A program made the translations under genes and the position numbers. Under the pieces are notes generated by a model, which ran no database searches, was not told where the DNA came from, and saw nothing but the letters and a program-made list of their open reading frames with translations. Of a stretch of DNA of 64,000 nucleotides, positions 12,176 to 24,049 are shown one piece after another. Every line of letters starts with the position of its first letter. Position 1 is the first letter of the stretch. This stretch comes from Neckera pumila. Taxonomy: Eukaryota > Streptophyta > Bryopsida > Hypnales > Neckeraceae. Location: positions 39,990,108 to 40,054,107 of the forward strand of contig OZ018408.1 in the NCBI GenBank assembly GCA_963969595.1, given 5' to 3'.

Positions 12176-12571
12176 GAGATATCGAGACTCTTGAACCTCC
12201 ATGTGTACAAATGAAAATATCTGTAGAAGTATTTGCTGACTTTTATGGCTTATAAAATAACTTTCTTGAAGAAAGGCAACCTAATTGTTAAGGCAATTAA
12301 TTTCACTATTTTATGTAGAGCATGTGTAACTTAGGATAATGTTGCAGGCCACTTGTTTCAAAGTGCCAAAGTCATGGAATATCGTCAATTCAAAGAAAAT
12401 GATGTTTTGAATATGCGATGCTATGGCTTTTTTCAATCATAAAGATGTTGTACCTTAGCTTATTACTGATGAGAAAATAATGTTCAATTGTTCCTTTCTA
12501 CCAAATACTAATGTCTAAGCTAGTAAATCTTTATATCATCACTTTTATTTAATTTCGAACCATCAATCATC

Positions 12572-12969
12572 ATTAGAAAAAATTTCAGCCCACGAGAGGG
12601 CCATTCCAAGTTGACATGCCATGCTATTTCATGCATGTGCTGTCAACTTGGAAAAGTGACCTTGGTGAGCAGTCAGAGTGTATAACTGCTTGCCGGAGCA
12701 ATTAAATTTTGCATGATATAGATATAGATGTAGATATAGATATAGATATAGATATAGATATAGATATATATAAATATTTTAAGATAATAATAATAATAAT
12801 TTTTAATTAATTTTTTACTCGCGAATTTGGGTTCCTGCACCACTGTTTCAACATAAACTACTACTTGGAAATAGGGCAAAAAATAATTTATCAACCTTGA
12901 AAAATACTATTTTAGGGTCCTTCGAAGGGATGTAGAGTAGCCCTCCAGAGGCTTGAAATTTTCTCTAAT
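12572..12969. mobile_element. MITE, ATTAGAGAAAATTTCAGG family, copy 3
   Basis: It starts ATTAGAAAAAATTTCAGCCC and ends TTGAAATTTTCTCTAAT. The internal hairpin AAGTTGACA...TGTCAACTT lies at about 12609-12652. The copy has been expanded by an ATAGAT microsatellite (12715-12772). Confidence 0.75.
12715..12772. repeat. (GATATA)n microsatellite
   Basis: Imperfect hexanucleotide array inside MITE copy 3, followed by a short AAT array. Confidence 0.9.
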
Positions 12970-13341
12970 GGAAGTTTTGTAGTTGCCTCGGAAATTTGCC
13001 TCTTCTTTGTAGAAGGAGTCAGATATTTTCCCATGGGCACCGGTTGCATCCTCTCTTTATCAAAATTGCTCGGTTCATGTCCTTTAGTATTAAATTCTCA
13101 CCTATCGCTTTCTTTCAACTTCAAATTTATAAAGGTTGTAATTCTCCTCTTTCAAAGACATGTTAGTTTTGAAACTAAACTCCAAATTTCTAGAGTAGGG
13201 GAGCAAGAGCAAGAGAGTGGCAAGCAAGAACAGAAGAGCAAGTGAGCATCCTTAAGGTAAAACTAGTGTGCCATGTGCCATTGCCACAGCCAAATAAAAT
13301 TAAAAATAATTTTTTAATTTTAAAAAAACTTCAAACTTTAA

Positions 13342-13770
13342 TAACTTTCACACCATAGGTCCAAACACCATAAAACATAGTCTATACGGCCTTTTTTGCA
13401 AAAAGCTTTCTAATAATACCAAGAATGTGCCCGGGAAATGCATGATCCAAAAAATCCATAATTTAAGATAATTTAAGATCCACAAAATCTATAACTTTCA
13501 CACCATATGTCTAAATGCCACAATCAAAGTCCATACATCCCTTTTTTCAAAGAGCTCTCTTATAGTACCAAGAATGCCATTGGGAGGTACACGGACCAAA
13601 AGATCCATAATTTAGGATAATTTTAGATCCAAAAATAACTCAAAAATCTATAACTTTCACACCCTACATCCAAACACCACAAAACAAAGCCCATGTAGCC
13701 CTCCTTGCTAAGGGCTTTCCGATGGTACCAAGAATGCAACGGGGGACGCATGGTCTAAGAAATCTCACCG
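13342..13770. repeat. Three tandem units, period about 150-160 bp
   Basis: TAACTTTCACACC begins each unit (13342, 13492, 13651). Every unit also has a CAAAC/AAATGCCA-type stretch, a GCTTTC/GCTCTC element and TACCAAGAATG. Copies are diverged. An AAAC-rich array follows (about 13777-13810). Non-coding. Confidence 0.85.
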
Positions 13771-13946
13771 TAACAAACAAAACAAAACAAACAAACAAAC
13801 AAACAAACAACTAGCCTAACTTAATGGATGGATGATAGCGTCTTCTCTTGTAGGTAAGCTTGCTACAAGCTCCAAGGATGTCCAGAGATAGGTTGCAGAT
13901 GAGCTCCAATTGCTTGCAAATTGTTGCACAGGTAATTGAATGTGCA

Positions 13947-14000
13947 TAGCAAAAGGTAGGCGCAATCCCTTGCCTTCTAAGGTAGGAGGTTCAAACTCCG
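13947..14000 (+). repeat. tRNA-like (box A/box B) fragment
   Basis: TAGCAAAAGGTAGG (13947-13960) resembles an A box and GGTTCAAACTCC (13988-13999) a B box, about 27 bp apart. This is compatible with a decayed tRNA or a tRNA-derived SINE head. No convincing cloverleaf could be drawn. Confidence 0.3.
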
Positions 14001-15627
14001 ATTGGGCATTAAAAGTGAGCATGACTCAGACGTACATTTTGCTTTCTTCAATGTACAAACTATGCACATTTCAGGAGGTGGGAGCTTTTGATGACCACAA
14101 ATGACCACTTTTTTCCAACTTCAAAAACTTGTAATTAATTTCTCGAAGGTCCAAAAAATATGAAATGACTTGGATTAGATGTCAATTCCACTTGTCTTTC
14201 AAGGAAAGTTTATTAAAAAATATTTCAAGATGTTTTATCTCCCCAAAATTCAGTTTCAGTGCTTAGATGGTTGCTTTATGGACTTCCTACCTTAACTCTA
14301 CTCTCCTTGAAGGATCCCAAGACACAAGAGAATGCTGGTATTGTGAGTGAGTATGAGAGAATGAGCAAGAGCAAGGTTCGAGGAGGTGCCCTAGCTAAGC
14401 ACTCCAAGCCCCTAAACAACCAACCCTAAAGCGATACTCACCTCCAATAACATATCCGCCTCCAATAACTTGTATATTGGCCTTCAATTCAAAATGATAA
14501 GTAACTAAAGTTTGACAATTTTATAAAAATGATGACTATACACCAATTGGTTGTTTTCCCACAAGCACTAGCTAACAATGAATTAACTGGTGGTTCTCTT
14601 CCAACATTATTTTGAACCAATGTTATGTTGTGAAATTAGATTAATGAATGAGCATATCTTCATATTTAGATGCTTTGAATTCAAATTTAGTTGGCTTGTT
14701 GACCAATTAAAATATTCAATGCTATTAATATAATTTCTACAATAGATACGCCTTCCATCTAAAATGATCTTCCGGTTGGACAAAGTGTTTGAAAATAGCG
14801 TAAAATAGCGTTATTTCAACCCATTTAGAATTGAAAGTAGAGTTTGGTGCACTCCTATTTTCTTGAAACTTTGAGTTTTGGAGCTTTTTCCAAACCACAT
14901 GTATCGAGTATTTAAAAGTGGCATTTTCAAGGAGCTTTAGTGGGCACTTAATTGTTGAGTGTAAGATTGTTTTTGTGGGTAGTTAGTACGTATAGGCCTA
15001 GGACTACGTGTGGCAATCCTAGAAAGGCCAAAGTTTTATATCTTTCAATTGGCCAACACTCAACAAGATACAAAAACAATAACAACTCCACTCACTTATT
15101 GATCTTTACGTTATCCACATAGTAGAGAACTTCAATTGTTTGCACACACAACGTTGATTGAATTCTCATTAGATGACATTTGAAGGTATTAGTGGGCCGT
15201 TTGAGGCCTGTTCTAAAATCAAGCCCGATCTGTGAACTGCGGTACCGGCTGTCGCAATTCTTTTTAAAAAAAAAGTTCAAAAATGACATGGCACAATGCC
15301 AACTACATCAACCAGCTGTTGCAGTTGCATTCCCGTAGTCTAAAAGTGCAGGGAACTCACAATCTTCCAAATGTCATCTAATGTTATTAATTTATCATTG
15401 TTATTGCTCCTAGAATTGCTGCCAATTCCTTCTTTCAATTGCCAACAAAATTCAATGAAACTAAGACAATTTCATTGTAGGAGCTATATGTTCTTGCTTA
15501 TTTGGATGCTTATAATAAAAATCACCTTAAAGAATTTCTTTTTAAATGCTTAAGACCTCCTACATACCAAAAGTCTCTAATATTAACTTCAAGGGGTATG
15601 TTTACACTAAGGAGAAGAACCTTGATC
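14001..15627. other. Intergenic DNA, no gene recognised
   Basis: Short frames only. No terminal repeats or family motifs were recognised in this stretch. Confidence 0.45.
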
Positions 15628-16482
15628 TTAACCCCTAAAGGCACAAGACCTTTTTTTTGCAAAAAAACACACTCAAAACTGCCATTTCTATAGCAAAGAG
15701 TAAAAAAATTTGAGATTTTTTCTTACACACCTAACCATAGGATCTTCCACCTAATTAATATGAGAATTTGTGGAAAAATTTTCAGAATTTTTGATCGCAT
15801 AAATTGTAAGATGTCTGTGTTTAAAGTGAAAAAAGCAAGTTTTTCAATACATTGTGGGACTAGATTTTTTGACTTTGAACATTTTTAACTTAAAATTTTT
15901 GCACTACAAAGTTTTGAGCTTTAAATCTTTATAGTAGAGAACTGAGTTGAGAGTCTAGCAAAAGAAAAAAAATTCAAAAAAATTCAATTTTAATTATTAA
16001 AAAAATTGTTAAGCAAAAGTAGGTACAAGATAGAAGGAAAATATATCTAAAATACTAATGACTTTTATATGGAATTGAAATGCACTAATTCCAATGGTGA
16101 GATTGTTTTAGCAAAAAAGCTAAACCACGTGGAACCTTTTTTTTTAAATTGTAAAAATTGCATTCAAAAACGAATCCAACAAATTATTTATTTCAGGAAG
16201 ATGCTCTATGTGCCCAAAAAATAAGATTGTCCATAACTTTCTTATAACAAATCAAAAAAAAAATTCAAATTTTTTTGCTGCCCCTTCTCTTCTATTTTGA
16301 GCTTATTTGAGCATAACTTTTGTTCTTGGGCACTGATTGTAAAAAATTATATTCCCACAAAGCTTATCATTTTTTCTATCTTTAAAAAAAGTTTAAGAAA
16401 ATCAGGACAAAAATTCAATCCGTAGATACCTGCCCAAAATCTCATTTGTCCCTTGAAGGGACAATGGTCCTTTAGGAATTAA
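15628..16482 (-). mobile_element. TTAA-flanked piggyBac-like element, copy 2 (inverted)
   Basis: TTAACCCCTAAAG opens the element and a CTTTAGG-type end before TTAA closes it. Compared with the plus copies it is reversed: the inverse of AGAAATGGCAGTTTTGAG lies just inside the left end (about 15676) and the inverse of TTTTGGGCAGGTA lies near the right end (about 16430). A self-complementary CCCTTGAAGGG lies just inside the right end. Confidence 0.8.
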
Positions 16483-16506
16483 AGGGGCAAAATGATACTA
16501 GAATAC

Positions 16507-17441
16507 TTAACCCCTAAAGTCCTAAGGCCATTTTTTTGTCAAAAACCACTCAAAACTGCCATTTGGGCTGCGTTCACCCAAGAACACAAAAAAAAACATT
16601 TTTTTAGAATCTAACCATAGAATTTTGTACTTCACTTGTCAAAGATTATGTGGTAAAAATTTCATGAAGTTTGACCATATATATTGGAAGATATTAGCAT
16701 TCAAAGTTGAAATAGAAAGCTTTTTTGAACATTGACATGCAATTTCAAATGACTTTGACCGCCATTTGTAGAAATATTTTGCACTACAAACTTTGAATTT
16801 AAATTTTTTTATGTTGAAGATGTAAGTTGAAAGTCTACAAAAAAATTTTAAAAAACAAACAAACTTGATTTTCATTCTTTAAAAAATTTGTTAAGTAGAA
16901 GTAGGTCCAAGATTGAACAAATAACTAAATCGTTAATAGCTCTTAGATGGGATTGAAATACAATAATTCCAAAGGTGAGATTGTTTTAGCAAGCAAACAC
17001 ACCATTTTCAAAAGAAAAATTGTAAAAAATTGTGAAAATTGCATTCAGAAATGAATCCTACAAGTTATGTTTTCAAAAAGATACTTAGATTGCCCGAAAA
17101 ACAAGATTGTCCATAACTTGCTCATTATCAGTCCAAATAAAATGAATCAAAGCTTCACATGTAGACAAAAATATAAAGTTTCAGAAGAAAAAAATTAAAA
17201 TTTATTTTGACTTTTTGCAAAAAAAATTGTGTTGCCTGCCGAGTTTAATTTGAGGCTTTTGTGGTATAACTTGTGCTCCTGGGCACCAATTGAAATAAAA
17301 ATTATATTCCCACAAAGCTAATCAATTTTTCTATCTTATGAAAAAGTTTCAAAAAGTTTCACTAAAAATTGAGCCCATAGGTACCTGCCCAAAATATGAT
17401 TATTTTGTCCCTCGAGGGGACAATGGGACTTTAGGGGTTAA
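16507..17441 (-). mobile_element. TTAA-flanked piggyBac-like element, copy 3 (inverted)
   Basis: Both ends are intact: TTAACCCCTAAAG at left, CTTTAGGGGTTAA at right. It lies only 24 bp from copy 2 and has the same orientation. A palindromic CCCTCGAGGGG lies just inside the right end. The inner sequence matches copies 2 and 4 closely, for example in AAGTAGGTCCAAGATTGAA. Confidence 0.85.
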
Positions 17442-19031
17442 TTCAAATCTCAATTTTCTATCAAAGCGGTGGAGGTAATTTTTAATTCCTCTAAAATTTA
17501 AAATATCCCTTTGATGTGAATGTACCTAATGTCCTTTTTGAAGGTCTTTATGAACCATAAATGTATCTAGTGTCCTATATAGTATAAAAAGGGTTGGTAT
17601 TTGATAAGGTTGAAACATGTGATAAGACATCTTAGCTAAGTTCTAATAGAAATTTAAAAATATGGTTCCAGACATAACATTCTTGAACATTGAGACTTAA
17701 AAGTAAGAACATCTAAAATTGCCACTTTTGTTTAGTGCACAATTTCTATTATTATACAAGTCAAATTTTTATATTTTCTAGCTTATTGGCAAATGAAAGA
17801 ATACTTCAATGCACTAAAGAATGCATAATTTGGATACCCAATGGAAAATTTATGAAGCACTAGAAAAGAATTGAATCCAAAAAGAGGCCTTGAGTTTTTT
17901 TTACCAATTTTAGTACTAATTGCATGTAATTGCATGAGTATGAGAGCAAATATAGATTCAGTGCAACCACCACTTGGCATGTGCTCCATCCATGGTGAGG
18001 AAACCATCATGAAATTTATGATATCTTGAAGTTAGATTGGATAATGATGACAAATTTTTGAATTCACAATGCAATTCTTGGCCAATTAGTGAATTAAGAA
18101 GGCTCTTTATATCCACTAATTTGAGAGATCATGGAGATGGATTGAGTAATGATGACAAATTTTTGAATTCATCATAGAATTCTTGGCCTAATTAGTGAGT
18201 TGTGAAGGCTTTTCCCACCCAAATTTTTGCATTACAAAGTGACCTCTTTTGGGGTTCAATTCTTTTCTAATGGATCAAAATTTTGGTAGATGTTCTAAAT
18301 TTTTTCTTCAACAATGCTAATACAGTGATTTAGAAACTGTGAATAGCGTAAATATGTGATCAACAAGCACTTTTAGATGCCTCTACCTTAGGGCCCCTTT
18401 GCCTCCTAAGCATTGGAGCCCCTTTCATTGTTGCAAACTATTGCATACTATTAAAATTCTTTGGCTGAAGCTTTCCATTTAATCAAATTGCATTTGAGAT
18501 GAAATTACCCTGCCTATAAAAATGATTCAACGATTATTATAGTTACAAAATTCAACATTAAATATAGGGTACAACAACCAGTTCTCTCCATCATTTCATA
18601 AATGTAAATAATTAATTAGCCATTATAGTAATTATAATTATCCTAATCCTACATCAACTAGCACCATATTCACTTATTATTTCAATGTCTTTTGTTCAAA
18701 TGTAAGATTGGATATTCTTCCTCATTCATATGAAGACTATAGAAGGTCACTTTTTGAATTCTTGTATTGAGATCTGTTGAAGTTGTTTGGTGTGCCACTA
18801 TGGCCAACTCTAAGACTATAGATGGTAGTTAAAAGCCAATTTATCTTTCACTGCCCACAACTTCCAACCTTTGTATGTCTTATTCTACGCCTATGATATT
18901 TAGATTGATTTTAATAGATAGTTTTTTCAACCAAATGTTTAGAGGTAAAGAGAGCTACTCTTATAATTGCCTCACTTCAAATTTAGGTAGTATTGCAAGG
19001 CCTCACTTTTGGCCACCTTGTACTCCCTAAG
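17442..19031. other. Intergenic DNA with a ~108-bp tandem duplication
   Basis: Two copies of a segment containing TGATGACAAATTTTTGAATTC and AATTCTTGGCC occur at about 18033-18101 and 18141-18209. No gene is recognised elsewhere in the stretch. Confidence 0.55.
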
Positions 19032-19947
19032 TTAACCCCTAAATCCCCAAGGCATTTTCTGGCTCCGAAACCAATGAAAATTGTCAATTCTGTTGCAACC
19101 ACTCACTAAACTTTAAATTTTTTTTTTTTAGAATCTAACCATAGGATCTTGTACTTCACTTGTCTTAGATCATGTGGTAAAAATTTCATAAAGTTTGACC
19201 GTACAGATTGGAAGATATTAGCATTTGAAGTTGGAAAAAGAAGTATTTTTAAATTGTGGCCCGCAATTTCAAATGACTTTGACGGCCATTTGTGGATTTT
19301 TTTGCACTATACACCATAAAGTGAAATTTTTTTATGATGGACATTTGAGTTGAGAGTTGGAGAGAAAATTTCAAAATGGAAAAACTTGATTTTTACATAT
19401 AAAAAATTTGTTAAGTAGAAGTAGGTCTAAAATTGAACAAAATACTAAATCGTTAATAGCTCTTAGGTGGAATTAAAACACCATAATCCCAATGGATGTG
19501 TTGTTCTTGAATACAAACTTAATCTTGTCCAAAAATAATTTGAAAATTGCATTCAAAAATGAATTCTATAAGTTTTCTTTTTTTAAGATGCTTAGATTGC
19601 CCGAAAAACAAGATTGTCCATAACTTTCTCATTTTGAGTCCAAATAGAATGAATCAAAGTTTCAAATGTAGACAAAAACATGATCTTTGAAGGAAAAAAA
19701 CTCAAAAAAAACAAATTCAACTTTCTAAAGTTTTTTTTTTTTTGCCCGGCGAATTTGTTTTTTGACTTTGGATGGCATAACTTTTGCTCCTAGGCATTGA
19801 TTGAAAAGAAAATTATATGATTAGCAAGCTAATGTGATTCCCTATCTTCCAAAAAAATTCAAAAAATCAAGTCAAAATTTCAGGTCACACAAGCCTGCTT
19901 GAAATTCCAAGTGTCCCCCAAGGGGACTTTGGGGATTTAGGGTTTAA
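19032..19947 (-). mobile_element. TTAA-flanked piggyBac-like element, copy 4 (inverted)
   Basis: TTAACCCCTAAATCCCCAAGG opens it, and GGGGATTTAGGGTTTAA closes it. The inner sequence follows copies 2 and 3. Its termini have diverged to CCCCTAAATCCCC on both sides, in step with each other. Confidence 0.8.
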
Positions 19948-20238
19948 GGTGGACAAACCTAGGTGCCTCACTAACCCAAAACCAACATCATCACTCTACG
20001 TACATCTCCAAAATCAATATGTACCTGGAAACTTTGATCTTTCATAACTTTTTCATATAGTATCCAAATGTCACATTCTTTGGTACATTGGAACCTCGCT
20101 TCACTTGCCAACAAGAAAATATGAAAATTTGACCAGTCTAATAATAGTGACTAGACACAGTATCAAGAAGTGGCGTTTTGTGGGGTGCCCCCCTTCCATC
20201 AAACCAACAAATATTGAAGTGACTACCGTATTTAATGC

Positions 20239-20586
20239 TTGGTTTCTTCAGCCAGCAATTGCAATGAACACTTGCTTTTTTCCTGGCACATAAGCTTAGG
20301 TGTAGACTGCAGAAGCACTGACTCCTGGGCAGTGAGCCTGGGGCCTCATTCCTTATGCACGGTGATGCCAGTGAAAATTTTGCTGCGGCAGGGACTGAGC
20401 CCAAATTTGATAATTGGACGTTTCTGGGTAAGTTACAGTATGATAATTGACAAGATAAACCATCTGCTTGGCATAACTTCGTTGTCTCATTCTCCGCAGG
20501 AGGCTGCCAAAGGAGTCTGTCTGTACGAGTGGCAGTCCAGGAGACAGGGAAAAAGAGTCATCAAGCGGAAGACACTTCACTACTAG
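20239..20586 (+). other. Unassigned open frame / possible exon remnant
   Basis: A 115-codon frame runs through a GC-richer island. Within it a good donor (GG|GTAAGT, intron from 20428) and acceptor (CCGCAG, ending 20499) would remove 72 bp in frame. The downstream part ends GKRVIKRKTLHY then TAG. I recognise no family. It could be a remnant of a gene or of a transposable element; it directly precedes the TTAA MITE at 20618. Confidence 0.25.
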
Positions 20587-20617
20587 CTCGTTGTCAACAC
20601 TCAACACCATTGAGCAC

Positions 20618-20839
20618 TTAACCCTGGAACGCTGCCGCGGACACTAAGTGTCCGATGAATGACAAAGAATCTTTGCATGTAGGACAGAAGTGCGATTGTT
20701 CATCCTTGGAATTTTGTGCAGAAAGGGGAGGCTTTCTACTAACAGTACCTTGTCCTCAAATGAGTGCTTAAAGTAGATTTTGCATACTATATCAAAAAGG
20801 ATGATTTCCATGGAGACTAGCCCATCCTTACATGGTTAA
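20618..20839 (+). mobile_element. Small TTAA MITE, CCCTRGAACGC family, copy 1
   Basis: It starts TTAACCCTGGAACGCTG and ends in a degraded inverse before GGTTAA. GGACACTAAGTGTCC, a perfect palindrome, lies close to the left end. Internal landmarks are GAATGACAAAGAATC, GACAGAAGT and GGATGATTTCCATGG. About 220 bp, non-coding. Confidence 0.75.
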
Positions 20840-20840
20840 G

Positions 20841-21072
20841 TTAACCCTAGAACGCCAGACTGGTCACCATGGAAAAATCCTCAATTTTGGTCCAGTGTGA
20901 ATCATTTGCTTAAAAACTTCCAAAAGCACTCGTTAGGGATCAAACTATTGTACAAGATTTACATTTTTTCACATAAAATTACAAGGATGAACATTTATAC
21001 TTCTGTCTTATATAGAAGGATTCTCTGTCATCCATCGAACACTTAGTGTCCGTAGCAACTTTACAGAATTAA
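20841..21072 (-). mobile_element. Small TTAA MITE, CCCTRGAACGC family, copy 2
   Basis: It starts TTAACCCTAGAACGCC and ends with the diverged inverse of copy 1's left end before TTAA (21069-21072). The body is the reverse complement of copy 1, including the CACTTAGTGTCC stretch near 21045. The two copies abut tail to tail with a single base between their TTAA motifs, so together they form a ~455-bp palindrome. Confidence 0.75.
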
Positions 21073-22161
21073 CACTGTGGACAACCACCATACACCATCG
21101 ATAACATTATTTGGCAAGGCAAAGCTCTCCTTCAGTCCTGAAGAGGAAGAGGTAGAATATTTTGTAGTTATTAAAGACTCAAAATTTAACAAACAAGCAA
21201 TTTTATGAACTCATTAAGATCCAAGGAACCACAAACTAGATTTTGGAGTGAGAAAAACAAAAATAACTTATAATCTTGAGAAGAATTGGAAGTAAGTTGG
21301 GAAATGGAGGTCGCTGATTTATTTGATAGAGAATGAATTGGAGCAATCAATTCTGGAAAATACAATTGCATGCAACACTTGCTTGTGTTTATACACGGGT
21401 ATGTCAGCCAAGTTCTATATAATACATGGAAATATATGGAAAGAATTGCAATGATGAGTCTCTTCATGCATCATGAATGGCATTGGCAATATTTTTCTAG
21501 GAAAACAAACACAAAGATGGTACAATTGAGTAGGCACTTTTCGGAAAGAAGTTCTTACAAAATTATAGCAAATGATATAGTGTATAGCAATGTTTTTAGT
21601 ACTTTTGGATATAATGATCAACAATGTGCTTTTTTTAGAATCTTTCTTCCATCTCTTATTCTAGACATTGGCTTCAACTACCCCTAAGTAAATGTTGATC
21701 AATCATGAAAAAAGTACAACTGAGCTTGTATCAATTTCAAGTCGAAAATTCTATATATGCCCATATTGAGTGTTTCTTAAATTAAGCATGTATGTCCACA
21801 CAATGCAAGTACGATTTTAGTATTGATTGCTTTGTATGAATTATAAAATCAATGTCTACGAAATCCCAAGGTCCTCAAAGTAAATCTTTTATGAGTTTGC
21901 TAGTGTTATAGGCATGTCTTTGCAAATTTTTCATACATCGATGTCAACAACATTGTCTATATTATTAGGAAATTCTAAATTCTTGTAATACTGATAGTAG
22001 ATTGTTCTAATATTTTGCACTCCCATTGTCTATTACTTGTTCTTTAATTTGATATAGTTACTTTTTTTTTTTAATTTGGCTCCTCTATCCTCCATAATCT
22101 TACATTTGCTAAAGATTTTGTCTATATTGATTTCTTGCTCTAACCAAAACAAATTTGGGAC
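21073..22161. other. Intergenic DNA, no gene recognised
   Basis: Overlapping open frames exist on both strands around 21.2-21.7 kb but none shows a recognisable motif or codon pattern. Confidence 0.4.
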
Positions 22162-23102
22162 TTAACCCCTAAAGGACCAAATACCATTTTTCGGCAACAT
22201 AGCAATTTGGGCAGCTCACTACAAATGGAAACTTCAATTTTTTCTTTGAAATTTTCATATAAGATGTGCCCAAGGAGTAGCTTCAAGGCTCAATAATTTT
22301 CATAACCTTTGACTTTATGAATAAAAACTTATTGCATGATATGTAATTTTTTGCGTTCGGCAAGCAATCCGGGTAGCTCAATTTTTTTTTTTTAAAAACA
22401 CTTTTTTTAAAAATTAAAATTTGAAATTGGTTTTGTAGATTTATATATACTTGGAAAGCTTTGGATCATTCCATTTGGATTAACAAATCAAAAGTTATGA
22501 GGAGTTTTAGTTTGAGGGTAGTTATGGAGTCTCTACTCTAAAATAAACTTTGAAGTCCTTTATCTAACTCAATTTTCACTATTTTTGAATAAAACAAAAA
22601 AAATTGAATGTATAATGTTTATTACAAAATTACAACCGCTAGGATTGGCATTTTTGAATTCCATAATTAAATTCTTGACAATTTAGTATTTTGAGTCATT
22701 CTCTACCTCTTCCTATTTACTATTTTTTTCCTATATGTTGTACAATTCCAAATGATCTGAAAATTTTCAAGCATGTAGCCAACTTGCCTTGAAGAATGAT
22801 TCCAAAGAGTAAACACCATTTTGGCCATTTTTTCATACAAATGTGACCTTTAGAAGGGCAGTTGTCCCGATTTTTGCAGTGATTAAAAAAGGATTTTTGT
22901 CAATTCAAACGCTATTATCTTGCAATCTACATGATGGAAAGTTCTGAAAGTTTTTCCACATCTTCTTAAACCTGTGTACTACAAGATCCTATGGTTACGT
23001 ATGTTCAAAAATGTTTTTTTTCTAAAATTTTGTACTTGTATTAGAAATGGCAGTTTTGGAGCGGTTTTGGTGAAAACATAGTCAAAAACTTTTAGGGGTT
23101 AA
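22162..23102 (+). mobile_element. TTAA-flanked piggyBac-like element, copy 5
   Basis: Both ends are intact: TTAACCCCTAAAGGACCAA at left, TTTTAGGGGTTAA at right. It shares the landmark series of copy 1: TTGGCAACATAGCAATTTGG, CTTGGAAAGCTTTG, TTTCCTATATGTTGTACAAT, ACTACAAGATCCTATGG and AGAAATGGCAGTTTTGGAGC. Confidence 0.88.
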
Positions 23103-24049
23103 AGGAATAAAGAGTCTTAACATTAGTAACCAAGGACTTTGGCCAAATTTATTGTATTTGATTGGAGGTGGTAGGTCTGATCTAAATTTACTTTACAGGA
23201 AACCTCATAAATGAAGAATGGCCAAGCTTCAAAATTTTATATTATTATTAATTGTTAATGAAAAATATTCTAAAGGGTTAATGAAAAATATTCTATGGGG
23301 TTTTTTTCTATGCAAAAAAAAAGAAAATAATCTCTCCAAATTTGAAATTCTTTTTTAGAATTATTTTACACCACCCCTAAATTATTAGCAGTTTGTTAAT
23401 AAAAATAAATCAAATGTACATATTAACTAATACCTTCAGGAATAGCTTTCACAATAATGACAATATACTAATAAATAATATAGAGTCTCCCTTCTAAAAA
23501 GAATACATGATTTTAGTACATTAAACTTGAGTTGAATATGTGAAACTCAAGTTGAATAGATTCTTAATTTTGAAAGCTATAAAAAGTCCAATTTTTAATG
23601 CAACATGGTATATATTGTGTACTTAATATAAAAGGCACTTGTGAAGGTGCATGCCTTGAGGTACACAATAGTGACAAAATTTTGTAGTCATGATGCATTG
23701 AATTCAACGACACATAGCACTTCTAATTTGGAAGATTATTGCACCTTCTACTTGTCTTAGAAGCTCCCAATTTCATTTGCATGTCCAATTATTGGATTTT
23801 CTATTTATTCAAGGATTTATATATCTAAAATATATAATACCAAATTCATGCATCAAAAATCTAATGACACTATACCTTTTATTCCAAATAGTATAAACTC
23901 ACATATGAAAAGTAACATGGACAATACTTTTATAGAATAAAAATCAATTTTGATAATAGATAATTGGTATATATCAAGTGTGCACAACATTGATTTCATG
24001 TGGTCAATTATGGAATTGGTATAAGCTAGAAGCACCTATAACCAACAAG
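23103..24049. other. AT-rich intergenic DNA, no gene recognised
   Basis: No coding or terminal-repeat structure was found in this stretch. Confidence 0.45.

Noticed and set aside
13342..13770. CRISPR-like array
   Set aside because: Units are contiguous diverged tandem copies without unique spacers, in a eukaryotic genome.
14955..15083. Possible inverted repeat (GTTGAGTGT / ACACTCAAC)
   Set aside because: Only short blocks match, and the spacing between them is inconsistent; likely chance in AT-rich DNA.
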